Assembly (NCBI GenBank): GCA_000277445.1
Contig: AJWJ01000105.1
Span: 1-55,055 of the forward strand
Source of the DNA: Polysphondylium violaceum
Lineage: Eukaryota > Evosea > Eumycetozoa > Dictyosteliales > Dictyosteliaceae
Length of the DNA stretch: 55,055 nt
Reading direction: 5' to 3'
The stretch's first letter is position 1. Each line of letters starts with the position of its first letter. This document shows, in pieces, positions 1 through 12,265 of the stretch. The translations under genes were made by a program, and so were the position numbers. The notes under the pieces were generated by a model that was not told where the DNA came from, did not search any database, and worked only from the letters and a program-made list of their open reading frames with translations.

Positions 1-299
1 TTTTGAAAATTTTGAAAAAAATTAAGATTTTTTTTTTTTTTTGTTTGATTTTTATATTTTTTTATTTTCTTTTCAAGAATATACAGTATTACTATTTATT
101 CGTTTGTAATATTAGTATTATCTTTTTTTTTTTCGTACTTCACCTTTTACTTTTGTATATTTAATATTGTTGTCGTTTTCAAGGTGTTGTATTGAATTTT
201 GTTGTGAAATCAAACTCTATCTGCACATATATATCCTATATCTATATATCTCTATCTTGTATTTTAAAAAAAATAAAATAAAATAAAATAAAATAAACC
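1..299 (+). promoter_or_regulatory. Upstream region of the CARMIL gene
   Basis: This is A/T-rich sequence with long poly-T runs and no convincing coding frame. It ends in an AAATA-repeat leader directly before the CARMIL ATG. Homopolymer-rich upstream regions are usual for dictyostelid promoters. I see no recognisable transcription-factor site. The 5' boundary of the promoter is not visible because the window begins here. Confidence 0.5.
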
Positions 300-3200
300 A
301 TGGCCGATGAAATTACCCAAAATGATAGAAGTAAGTAAAACTGGTTGATTATCCTCTTTGAGGAGTGTTCATATTAATTAATTTATTCATTCCCCCATTT
401 CCTGCCCAATTATAGAAAATATCAGTCATATTTTAACACAAAAAAATCAAGAAAGTGTTCTTATGAGCATTGCTGAAAAGATTAGTAAGAAGAAAACAAA
501 GAAGCCAAGTAAAAGAATTATTTTAGTGACAAAGAATCGTGTTTTATTCTTTAAACCAGGTGTTTCAAAGATTAAAAAGGAAACTCATTTATTAGATATC
601 AATGAAATTAGAAGTACTACCTCGAGTGAAGTATGTCGATGATATAGTTGTAGATAGAGTAGATAGTGTAGATATTAATCATCAATATATATAATAGGTT
701 ATATTTATTACTAAATCATTTAGTTATGGTTTAATTACCAATAAAGCAGATGAAATTATTAATCAAATTCAAACCATTTTTGGACAAACCTTTTTAGGAT
801 ATCCCCAAGATTACTATAAATTTGATGTTAAACCACCCTCAAGAGTTAAAGACAATGTACCAAAAGATTTACCATGTGGTGGATTTGTTGAAACCTATAC
901 ATCATTGTGCGACTATTATTCAATTCCAATTCGTGATGATATTTGTTGGGATATGGCAAACATTGTCTCCAGTAAAAATATTAAAACTTTTAATATTGGT
1001 GAAATTGAACAACCAATTAGTCCTGGTGATATTAAGGCTTTATTATCTGCTTTAAAATATAATACTTATTTTAAGAGTTTAGTATTTAATGGGTAAGTAA
1101 ATATATTATTACTTATCTATCAAATTTGTATATTAATAATAATAATAATAATAATAGTCATCCATTTGGAAAAGACCAATTTATTATTTTAGCTGAACTT
1201 TTAAAAACAAATTCAACTATTGAGGATTTAAGTTTAAACAACACTGGTTTGAAATCTGATACTTTACCAATTATTTCAACTACTTTGGCCGCCAACAAGA
1301 ATTTAGCTTTAACATCTATTGATTTATCAAATAATCCATTTGAAGATAAAGGTATGGTCCCTTTTTCTGCTTATGTTGCTGTATGTATAATTATTTATTA
1401 CTCTATCATTACCTGATTATTGTTTAATATTAATAATGTGTATATCTATAGGCAAGTCCACGTGGTATTGCATCCTTGGATGTATCAAACACTGGTACTG
1501 GCAAAGTTGGTATCGCAGCTTTGACAAATGCTCTAAAGAAAAATATAAAAATGACATCAACATTACAATATCTAAATCTTTCAAACAACAAGATGGAAGC
1601 AGATGGATCAGCTGGTTTGGCAAACTTTTTAGCAAATCCCAATGCACTTAGAACTTTAAATATATCAAATACATTCCCAATTTTAGATACTATTGTTGGT
1701 GCATTGGTTAGAGGTTGTCTTGAACTTAGATCCTTAGATCTATCTGATATTAGATTAACTAAAAAGGAAACTGCACATTTAGTTAGATTCATTGGTGCCT
1801 CCTCAACCCTCAAGTTTTTAAATTTAAACAACACTAAGGTACCAGTTGAAAACTTGAAGGAAATTGTTGTTGCTATTTATTCAAATATTTATTTACAAGA
1901 TGTTAATCTTGATTTAAAGGTAAATTGTTGTTCTTGTTATTATTATTGAATGAATTTTATAAACTAATTACACTCCTACCTAATACAAATAGAATAATGA
2001 TCTTAGTATTGCAGGTGCAAGAATGTTATCATCTGTTGCAGATAAATTAAACAATGTTACAATTTTAGATTTATCTGAAAACGATTTTGGTGATGAAGGT
2101 GTATCTGTGATTTGCGAAGGTTTCACATCAAATACATGTGTAAAGAGATTATTATTGAATGGTAATTTCAAAACATCAAAAACCAAATCTAGATCAGCAT
2201 CTATTGAATCTGTTATCACCTTGTTGGAATCTGAATGTCCAATTGAAACACTTCATATCACTGCTGGCAATAGTAAATCACCATTAAAGAATGATATCTT
2301 GCCATTGATCTACTCTTTGGCCACCAACAGTTCACTCTTGGAACTCGATATCACTGGTCATCAAATGGGTGTCAAGGGTGCCATTGCTTTGGGTAAAGCA
2401 CTCCAGACCAACAAAACCCTTCACACTCTTATTTGGGATGAAAATCTTACAACCTTGGCTGGTTTCAGTGGTTTCTTGGTCGGTTTGGAAAGAAATCTTA
2501 CTCTTAAAAACATGCAGACTCCTCTCACTGATATTATTGCCGCACATCGTGAGAATCCAACAAAGTTGCAATCAGTACTCAAGGATATCGATAATTGTAT
2601 AAATAGAAATCAATCACCCAGCAGAGCTTTCGAAGGCACTGGTGGTGTTGGTGCTACCAATCTCTCTTTCTTGGCCTCTGGTCAACAACAGTCGATTGAG
2701 AAACTCTTGAACAAGATCAAATCCATTGGTAGAAAAGCCACCGATCCCGACCAATTGTTGGTGATTGGCGATGCTGAAAACACTGAAAAGGTCATTGGCG
2801 GTCTTCATCTCATTAGAGAGGCTGTCCATTCTCAACTTGAAATGGAATTGAATGCAAAATTAAAAGACTTTGTCAAGGTTGCCAACGATATTATTGATGC
2901 CAAAAAGAATGAAATGACTCAACAAATCCTTGAATCCATGTCCAGCACATTCAAGAGCATGGATCCACAAACCTACAAACGTTTGGCCACTGGTATCCAA
3001 TTTGGCTCAAAAGATGTCGATGAAATTCAAATTCACTCAACCCTTGTCAAGGGCGCCGGTGCTGAACTCAGTAGTCGTGCAAACGAATGCTTTATCTCTG
3101 CCCTCGATATTGCCTCTGACTATACCTATGAAAAGATTAGTCTTGGCCTGGAAATCGTATTCAAGGATCTCTTGGAGGAATCTTTGGCTGAAAATAGCAA

Positions 3201-3822
3201 CGACTCTAGCCCCGCTCCATCCAAATTTGTTCCATCTGAAAAACCAACCGAAAAACCACCAAAGGAATCATTCTTGAGTCCAACCAAAGAACAACAACCA
3301 CCAGTCGCCGCCACCTCACCCGTCTCTGCTCCACCAACCTCTGCCCCACCATTGGCTCCTAGAACTGGTGCTGCTGCTCCACCTCAATCACCAGAAGTTA
3401 TTCCCCAACCAGTTTTCAAACCATCAGGTCTTAAACTCGCCGGTGCAAACTCTGCTGTCGCTGCCGCCATTGCCAGAAATATTGGTGGAGGTGCTCCACC
3501 CATCAGAAAACCAGCCGCCCCAATGTCTGAAGGCTCTGTACCACCCTCATCGACCACCCCAACTCCAGCTCCCTCTGGATTCAAACCAAAACCAGTTGCT
3601 CCACCAAGATCAGCTGGCACTGCCCCATCATCTGCCGCTGCTCCCTCTAAACCAATCGTCGCCAAGAAGCCATCCCCACCCTCTGCCAACGCCTCTGGTG
3701 ATATTTCAACAGCCCCCGACTCCAACACCGAAGAATTGGTCCACGTCACTAAAGATAGACCTCAAGTTGCACATAAAAGAAAACCACCCACCAGAAGACC
3801 CCGTCCTCCAACTGAGCATTAA
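300..3822 (+). CDS. carmil: CARMIL, capping protein Arp2/3 myosin I linker
   Basis: The spliced model has six exons: 300-330, 416-630, 698-1092, 1158-1380, 1452-1919 and 1993-3822. All introns are GT-AG and 65-85 bases, giving 1053 residues, close to the roughly 1050 of Dictyostelium CARMIL (p116). The protein has an N-terminal PH-like region (MADEITQND, then a KKKTKKPSKR basic stretch), a long leucine-rich-repeat array (LDLSNNPFED, LNLSNNKMEAD, LDLSENDFGDEG), a helical region, and a proline-rich tail with many PPAPR/APP motifs. Near the end, residues about 1026-1042 read LVHVTKDRPQVAHKRKP, which fits the capping-protein-interaction consensus LxHxTxxRPx7P. Known family role: CARMIL uncaps actin barbed ends by binding capping protein and scaffolds Arp2/3 and the SH3 domain of myosin I at macropinocytic and leading-edge membranes. 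The ATG follows an A-rich leader. Confidence in identity is high; exon borders are read by eye. Confidence 0.93.
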
Positions 3823-4607
3823 TACTCTCTTTTGCCTTTTTTGTCCCATCAACACACCTCAAACAATCAAAAAAATTATTTATTTTATTTAAATAAATTT
3901 ATTATTCATTGTAATAGTAATATTAATATTTAAGCAATGTAGTGTACATGCATATTTATATGATATGATTATTATTTGTTTTTACCACTCAGGGATCGAT
4001 GGGAACGCATTTGGGATTTTCTGAGCAAAAGAAATATCTCTCTCAATCTCTGTGCCTGGTTGTGTTGAAAAGTTGACTGTGACGCGCCCCTTCAATAAGA
4101 TCCGACCCGAAATATAAAATTTTATTCACCAAGATATTTTTTTATCACGCACCATACAAATTTTTATCTATTTTTATAACTGTCGAAAAAAAAAAATTGT
4201 TTGGTGGGTGGGAAAATACTGTGATTACATTGAGTCAACATTAATTTAACAATAGCACCAATATCAAAATTCGAAAACTCGTGAGAAGACAAAAAATTTT
4301 TCTCGCGATACTCACCCCTTAAGAAGAGAGTGTGATGAAAATAAAAATTAAAAAAAAAAAATTAAAAATCATAGAAGCTTTCCCAAACAATTTTTTAATA
4401 TTTTTTGCTTTTTTTTTATTTTTTTTTTGTTTCTCATCGTCACCGTTTCATCTTGTGTGTGTGTTGTGTGTGTAATAATAATACCCCTAATACTATTATT
4501 GTAATATAATTATAGTTTTTGGTGATCATTCAACAAAGTCCTTCATCAAAGCATATTTTTTTATACATATAAAAAAAAAAAAACATATATAGATAAAAAA
4601 ACCGAAA
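3823..4607. other. Intergenic region, CARMIL 3' end to desaturase promoter
   Basis: This 785-base spacer has no sustained open frame. A moderately G/C-rich stretch near 3990-4110 has no tRNA or coding signature that I recognise. TTGGTGGGTGGGAAAA at 4201-4216 resembles the G/T-rich boxes bound by the dictyostelid G-box factor and lies about 400 bases before the desaturase ATG. The last 200 bases are poly-A/poly-T rich, with a GTGTGTGTTGTGTGTGT run near 4455-4471. Confidence 0.5.
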
Positions 4608-6058
4608 ATGGTGGGCTTAAAACAATACACTTGGACAGAGTTATCTAAACATGCATCCGAACAAGATTGTTGGGTTTGTATTGATGGTAAAATATATGAT
4701 ATCACAAAGTAAAGATATATAGATATAGTATAGATAATTTAATATATATAAATAGATATATATATTAATATAATAAAATTATTATTAATAGATGGTTACC
4801 AGATCATCCAGGAGGTAAAGAAATATTATTATTATCAGCTGGTAGAGATGTTACCAATTTATTTGAATCATATCATCCAATGACAGACAAACCAGCCTCT
4901 TTATTAAAAAAGTATGAGATTGGTGTTTTATCATCCTATGAATTCCCAACCTATGTACAAAAGAGTAAATTCTATCAAAAGTTAAAGGAAAGAGTTAGAA
5001 AGCATTTCAACGACACTGCACAAGATCCACAAGCTTCAGTTGGTGTATTTACCAGACTTGCTTTTGTTTACTTGTTCCTTTTCGTCACTTATTATTTTGC
5101 TCACTATTTCACCAAAAACTTTTTCTTGGGATGTTTGTTGGCATTGGTTTACGGTTTAGGTGAATCATTGTTTTCCATTCATGTCATGCACGACGCTTGT
5201 CATGCAGCCATTACTCACTCTCCCGCCGTATGGAAATGGTTAGGTGCCAGTTTTGATTTCTGCACTGGTGCCAGTTTTTACGCCTGGAATCATCAACACG
5301 TCATTGGTCATCATCTCTACACAAACATTCGTAATGCCGATCCAGATCTTGGTGAAGGTGAAATCGATTTCCGTATTGTCACCCCCTACCAACCCCGTTC
5401 ATGGTACCATAAATATCAACACATCTATGCCCCCATCCTCTATGGTCTCTATGCCATCAAATACCGTCTCCAAGACAATGAAACCTTTATCAAACGTACC
5501 AATGGTAGCATCAGAGTCACTTCCCCATCAACCTTTGACTATGCCGCCTACATTGCCGGCAAGTGTTCATTTGTTTTCTTCCGTATCGTTCTTCCCCTCT
5601 ACTATGGTGTCCCATTGTACAACTTGGTCGCCTTTATCATTTTAGCCGAACTCACCTTGGGTTACTATCTCACCATCAACTTCCAAGTCAGTCACGTCGC
5701 TGAAGAACTCACTTTTTACGGTACTGCTCAAAAGCCAAACGAACCAACCCACATCGATGAAGATTGGGCCGTTCTCCAAATGAAGACCACCACCGACTAT
5801 GGTCATGGTAATCATATGAGTAACTTTTTCAGTGGTGGTTTGAACCATCAAGTTGTTCACCATCTCTTCCCTTCCATTGATCAAGAATTTTATCCACAAT
5901 TGGTGCCAATCATCAAGGAAGTCTCAAAGGAATTCAATGTTCCATACCACATTCAACCAACTTTTACTGCTGCCATCACTGCTCACATCAATTATCTCTA
6001 CAAGATGGGTAATGATCCTGATTATGTCCCAATTAAATTAAATCCTAAATCTGAATAA
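4608..6058 (+). CDS. Front-end (probably delta-5) fatty acid desaturase with cytochrome b5 domain
   Basis: Exons are 4608-4708 and 4792-6058 (intron 83 bases), giving 455 residues. The N-terminal cytochrome b5 domain has the heme motif HPGG at 39-42 and a second heme histidine at H62 (SYHP). The intron splits this domain, so the first in-frame ATG of exon 2 (4880) would give a protein lacking it. The desaturase domain has three histidine boxes: HDACH at 167-171, HQHVIGHH at 201-208 and QVVHH at 387-391. The Q in place of the first H of box 3 is diagnostic of front-end desaturases. Hydrophobic segments lie between the boxes. Such enzymes sit in the ER membrane and take electrons through the fused b5 to put a double bond between the carboxyl end and an existing double bond. 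Overall resemblance is to dictyostelid delta-5 enzymes (fadA/fadB type); exact regiospecificity cannot be read from sequence. Confidence 0.9.
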
Positions 6059-6225
6059 ACATTAATTTTTTTAAATAGAGATAAATTTAAATCTTGTTTG
6101 TTTTTTTTTTTTCTAAATTTTTCATTTAGAGTTTTGATTTCTTCGAAAAAATAATCATCTCATGTGATTGTAGTGTTGCGGTCCTCTATTTACTTTTGTT
6201 TAAACATAGTAAATGATTAAAAAAT

Positions 6226-8955
6226 ATGTTTTCAAACAAAAACAATAGCAATCACAGCAACAACAACAACAATAGTAATAGTAAAAAGTTAACGGATCAA
6301 GAGATTGATATTAGAATTGAAAAAGTACTAAAAAAGTACTTTGGTTTAAATTCATTTCGTAATCATCAAAGAGAAATCATTAAATATTGTATAGATAAAT
6401 ATAATGAGATTAATAATAGTGGTATAAATAGATATAATCAATTAGCAACAAATGACAATGACGATGACCCTAGTCATATAAATGCTGGTGATACATTTGT
6501 ATCAATGGCGACAGGTTCAGGTAAATCATTAACATATCAATTCCCTAGTTTAGTATTAAAGAAAACGACTATAGTAATATCACCTTTAAAGGCTCTTATA
6601 TCTGATCAGACATTAAAGGTTCAATCGTAAGTTTATTTTACTCTGTGTCTCAGATAATCACTACTAATACATTATATTAGATTAGGTATTAAAGCAGTAC
6701 AATTATCAGCAGGTGAAATACCTTTGGATGTTTATAAGAATCTATTAAAAGGATATTATAGAATAATATATGTTACACCCGAAAAGATAATGAATTCAAT
6801 GGATATCATAGAAAAGATGGTAATGAACAATGTCATATGTTTATTTGCTATTGATGAGTGTCATTGTCTAAGTGAATGGGGACATGATTTTAGAACTAGT
6901 TATAGACAATTATCCATTCTCAAGAGTTTGTATCCCTTTATACCTATTATGGCCCTAACTGCTACTTCTACAAAAGAAATTGAAGATGACGTTATTCAAG
7001 TACTTCAGCTATCGAATCCTTTAACATTTAGATCAACCAAAGACAGACCAAATATTTTTTATAAATGTATGCTAAAGGAAAATGAAAACAAAGACTTTCA
7101 AATGATACTAAATATCATTAAGGACGTTCAAAAAGAAACCAATGAAAGTGGTGCCTCTACCATAATCTATTGTAGAACCATTGATCAAACAGTAATCCTT
7201 TCAAACTATCTCATACAAAAGGGTATTGCTTCGAGTTGCTATCATTCTCAATTGACCGACAAAAAGAGAGAAACTATATTACGAGAGTTTTTGTTCAACT
7301 CGTTACAAGTCATTGTTGCAACCATTGCCTTTGGCATGGGTATTGATAAACCCGACATTAGATTAATCATTCACTATGGCCCCGCTGCATCAATCGAGCA
7401 GTTTTATCAAGAATCTGGTCGTTGTGGAAGAGATGGTCTCCCTTCGCTCTCTTTGGTTCTCTTTTCACAACAAGATTTTGTAAAGGGTCATTTCAGAATA
7501 ACCTCTCATCAAGAAAACATGCTCACCGCTCAACAAAAAGCCACCAAGCTCAACCAAATGAAATTCTTTTTATTAAACAAAACAACTTGTCGTAGAAAAC
7601 TACTGTTGGCTTCGTTGGCCGAAGAATATCCTTTAGAGAATTGTGGCTCATGTGATTTTTGTACTGAAATCAATGATACAAATAGATTGGATCTCGGTAA
7701 TGAGACTTTGTTAATGATTAGATGTATATTGGAATCTCATCAAAGATTTGGTTTATCGACTGTAATTAAAATATTACGTGGCTCCAAAGGTGAGAGTAGT
7801 ACCAAACATTCAAAGAATCAATACTTTGGTAAAGGTACTTCTTTTTCTGAAAAGTTTTGGAAAGAATTGGGCACCCAGTTGAAAATGGAAGGTTATCTAG
7901 AAGAATCTGTACAAGGATTATATACAATAACTAAAATTGCTAAAAAAGGTTGGACTTTATTACGTTCTGCTACCATATCTGAATTAAAAACAACCAAAAT
8001 TCCAATAGTTTTATTACAATCATCTACTATATTCCTAAAAGAATTTAAATTATCTTATTATAGTAAAAGTAAACTTAATAATAATAATAGTAATAATAAT
8101 CAAGATAATAGTAATGGTAATAGTAGTCAAAATCAAAACTCATTCTTCCAATTAAAGTTGGTAAGCAATAGTATAAATAATAATAATAGCAATAATAGTT
8201 TGGAGTTGGATTACTCCCTTGATGATACAACATTAGAGTTGTTTAAAATTTTAATAGAGTATAGAAAAAATCTTTCACAAATACTAGAGATACCACCATT
8301 TTTATTATTCTCTGAGAAAACTCTTAGATCAATAGCTAAAATTAAACCAGCCACTTTGGATTCTTTAGGTAAAATTGAAGGTTTAGAATCAAAAAAAATT
8401 AAAGATCATGGTATTTCAATTCTACTCAAAGTAAAAGAGTTTTTAAGTTCAAAAAATTTAAATACCTTTGATCAATTTCCTATTAAAAATAATAATAATA
8501 ATATTAATAATAATAATAATAATAGTAGTAATAGCAATAGTAATAATACTAATAATAATAGTAACAATAGTAATAGTAATAGAGTAAATAGTCCACATAC
8601 AACAATTTCAAATGTAATCAAAACATTTAATACAAATAATCAATCAAACAACAAACCAAATATTAATATTCCAACTGATGATAACATTGTCAAAAGAAAA
8701 TATGATGATTTTAATTCAAACACTTTAAATGAAAATAATGAAAATCAAACAAGAAAAGCATTAAAATTAACTATTAATAATAATGATAATAATAATAATA
8801 ATACGAAAATAGAACCTTCAGATGATACACATAGCTTCCAATTATTATATGATAAAAAAGTAGAAATCCATCTTGAATCTTCAACATTTATAGCCAATCA
8901 TATAAAAAGCATTAGGGATCAAGCCTATAGAAATAAATTAAAACAAATAAAATAA
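6226..8955 (+). CDS. RecQ-family DNA helicase
   Basis: Exons are 6226-6626 and 6681-8955 (intron 54 bases), giving 891 residues. Motif 0 is FRNHQREII (44-52), Walker A is ATGSGKS (95-101), and the DEAH-type box is DECHC (192-196) followed by LSEWGHDFR, the RecQ-specific aromatic-rich loop. Motif VI region is ESGRCGRDG. A RecQ-C-terminal zinc cluster follows (C..NCGSCDFC), and an HRDC domain lies at about 651-722. Poly-N/S linkers interrupt the C-terminal third and the tail is basic. Known role: ATP-dependent 3'-5' unwinding in recombination, replication-fork repair and genome stability. I cannot assign it to the BLM, WRN or RECQ1 branch; no WRN-type exonuclease domain is present. It is convergent with the TMEM104-like gene, stop-to-stop distance about 110 bases. 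Confidence 0.92.
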
Positions 8956-9066
8956 ACAGTAGTCGATGTTTATTTAAGTATAAAATGCTGTTTACTATTT
9001 TAATTCGCTAAATATTAGCCTCAACATTGTGTTGAACATCTTACCAACCAATTGTCTTCTTTTGAT

Positions 9067-10667
9067 TTAGTGGGATGGTTTTATAAAGTAAGTTGTAATA
9101 TTTTTATATGTAGCAATAATCAAAGCGCCAAAACTAATCATAATGATAATAATGTAAACAGCAGGATGAGCAAATGGTGATTTTCTTTTGTTTTTTACCC
9201 CATATTGAGCTTTGAGTACCTTGTTTGAAAAATAAGAGATTAAAACTGGCATAATTAGCATAATTCCAAGACCGCAATAACTTCCAGTGATACTAACTAA
9301 AAAGTCAATATCTCTTGTGATAAAACCAATGCCAATTGGTAAAACAGAGATAATTAAAGAAAAAACACCTGTTCTAACAGCAGGGTTTGCAGTTTTGGAT
9401 TTCCATGTAATTATTTTCATTACATTATTACGAAGAGTAATGCAAATGAGAATATAATTTGTTGACAATGTAAATACAGGGAAAAGGTTTAAAAATACTG
9501 CAATGATTTTAACATTGTATGATGAAAAGTTAAAGATTAACAATGGTTGAATGGCACATGGAATAAAGGTATGTAAATTGTTTGGAGTACAAGTTGGATT
9601 CTTGATGGCACCAAAAGCAAATAAAGAAGATACACATAAAAGAGAATAGGCCAAGAAAACCATAATCAAATCCATACCAAGAAGTAAATTTAGCTTACTT
9701 TTTTTTTCAATGGGTGTAACAATCGAGGGTATACTGTGATGCATCATAAAAGCATAAATTAAAACACTCCAAGTGGCACCAAATTCAGTAATGTCAAAGA
9801 TTTTAATTTCAGAAATACTTGCACCTTTGCCTTGAGCAATAAAGATCAAACACAAAATAATCATGATGAAAAATGCAGAATTTCTGGTGATCAGTGTAAA
9901 TATTTGGAGGTATTTTGTTTTTTGAAAGTTGAATTGACACATGATGGCCACAAATACACCAAAGAAACTTAGATAGAGATAATAGATATTATGATCACTA
10001 ATACCCATGAAACCACCAGTTACGGATGCCAAAGATTGAGGAACTGTTACAGAATAGATGGAAAGATCGCCAAATAAATAAAATATCAAAACCACATAAA
10101 ACAATTTATAACCAATGTCACCCAAAAACATTTTTGCCATTTCGCCCACTTCAGTTTTCATTTCAATTTCAAAATCAGATTCTTGAGTTAAATCTTGACC
10201 CCTTTCTTTCATTGGTAAACCATCTTCTATTAAATCATCATGATCATCTCTATTGATTCCCCCAACTAATCCAACAATATCATCATCATATTCTTGTTGA
10301 TGTCGTTGTCTATAATTTTTCTCTTCATCTTCTTCACTATTAAAATCTTCATCTTTAATTAAAGGTTTAAAAGCAGATTCTGAATGTTTTAATATATAAT
10401 TTGCTGCGGCTGATGCTTCAATAATAAAAGTTGATGTAATAAATCTAGAATTGTTTAAATTAGAAAAAAATCTTTCTTTTATGACCAAATTTAATCTTTT
10501 ACTTACGCCAAAAAACCAACAAACATCAACATAAGTAAACCAAAAACTAAACCAGCTTTTGCAAAGCCAATTGGCATAGCGATTGCACCTACTCCAACAA
10601 CTAAATTAAAAATATAGACAAAAGCTGTCTTTTTGGAATAGGTTCCATCAATAGCTCCCCCTGCCAT
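9067..10667 (-). CDS. TMEM104-like transmembrane transporter (amino acid permease superfamily)
   Basis: Exons on the minus strand are 10667-10507 and 10444-9067 (intron 62 bases), giving 512 residues. It begins MAGGAIDGTYSKKTAFVYIF with a GVGAIAMP motif in TM1, matching the TMEM104 N-terminus (NLIVGTGALTMP). FIIEASAAANY follows at the end of TM2. A hydrophilic acidic loop (about residues 70-160, many E/D/R) precedes about nine further hydrophobic segments. TMEM104 proteins belong to the amino acid/auxin permease-like superfamily related to SLC36/SLC38; substrate is not established. The start is fixed by homology: the open frame beginning at 10488 would omit TM1. The final residues are a short polar tail. 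Confidence 0.85.
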
Positions 10668-11573
10668 CTTTTCTTTTTTTTTCCTAAACGTAAAAGAAGA
10701 TCACAATTTTCTGTTCATAAAAAATAAAACAATTCACTATTTAATGACAGGATTATTATTATTTAAATAGATTACAGATTTAATTTTAAATCCAAAATTG
10801 ACAAAAATAGAGATATAATCACATAAAAAAAAACAATATAACACAGATATATAAATACAATTGTTTTAAAAATAATGAAAAATTAAATTTATCATTAATC
10901 TTATGTTTTTTATATTTTCAAACCAATTTCTTTTCCATTCCAAAGAAAGAAAAAAAAACCCCCAGTTTCACACCTCGGCAACAAAAATTGATTTTTTCAG
11001 TATTTTTACAATATTTTTTTTTTTTAATTTTTACTTTTTGTAAAAAAATTCACCATAGCTAGTGACACAAAACTCGAGTACCAACACCTGGTTTCTCAAA
11101 TAGTAAGAGATGTCACTTTTGACACTTCTTTTAATAGATTCATCAGAAAAGCTATGATTTATAGTAGATTCAAGGTCCCTTTTATATTAACAAACCAGAT
11201 ATTTAAAAAAAAGTTATAAGACTATTCTCACTCACTCATTTCTGGTGGTGGGTTTTGAAAAATTATCTTTTTTTTATTTTTTATTTTTTTATTTTCTCTA
11301 AAATAATACAAGTCACTCGAATTTTCTTCTTTTATGATAATAAGAAGTGAGATACAAATATTCTATTACTACTATTACACTATTATTTATAAATAAATAT
11401 ATTTTTTATTTTATTTTATTTTATTTTTTTATTTTTTTCTTTTTTCATAAAAAAATAGAGTATGGGTAAACTAGGGAGGGGGTATTAGAAATAACAACAA
11501 AGTACTTGAGGCGGGGGATAAGGAGGCACAGACACACATACATCAAGCAAGGAAGGATTAGATGATAATAAAT
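10668..11573. other. Intergenic region between TMEM104-like and capping protein alpha genes
   Basis: This 906-base spacer has no coding frame I trust. Both neighbours run leftward, so the 5' part (near 10700-11400) is the upstream region of the TMEM104-like gene and the 3' part (near 11460-11573) is likely the 3' UTR of the capping protein gene. The latter is purine-rich with AGGGAGGGGG near 11473-11482. Poly-A and poly-T tracts and repeated TTTTATTTTA motifs near 11405-11425 occur. No tRNA or ncRNA signal is recognised. Confidence 0.5.
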
Positions 11574-12201
11574 TTATTTGGATAATTCATTACCAATTTT
11601 GAAACCTCTAACCTTTTGCCAGTTGATTTTGCAACGATTGATTGGTAAGGCACGTCTGAGAGCTTTGAATGTAGTTTCACCCATGGTAGAGTAACTAGAG
11701 TCAATGGAGGAGTGGAGATTTAATTCAGTTTTGCCAATGGCTTTAAAGGCATTGACGGCGGTAGAGGTGGCGTCGCCTGATGGTGAAGTGGTTGATTTTT
11801 CAGTAGAGGTGTTGAGTTGAACATTACCATCCTCATAGTAATGAACGTTGACTTGAATTTTACCATTTAAAGTTACATTACCACTGTTTGGCTTAAAAGT
11901 AGCAGTCCAAACAGATCTCCAACGACCATTCCAAAAGTTGGATGGATTGAACTGAGCTGATGAAATACAAATGGATACTTTAATACCTTCAGATACTTTT
12001 TGGGCATAAACAGCTGAAACACCGTGTGGGTAGTATTCAGTAGTGTATTTAGTTGCTTCTTCTTCAAATGCAGCTCTGTATGATTCAATATCTGAATCTA
12101 ATTCATTTGAAATAGCTCTTGATCCTGTAACTTGCTATTAATTTTTAATATTTTTATAAAACAATATTAATATCGATTGTTTTATAATGAATCACGAGTA
12201 C

Positions 12202-12265
<64 letters not shown>

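Noticed and set aside
3368-3892. Proline/leucine-rich alternative frames over the CARMIL tail
   Set aside because: Shadow frames of the proline-rich region; the CPI motif fixes the true frame.
4880-6058. Desaturase starting at the in-frame ATG at 4880
   Set aside because: This would drop the cytochrome b5 domain, which is restored perfectly by splicing 4708 to 4792.
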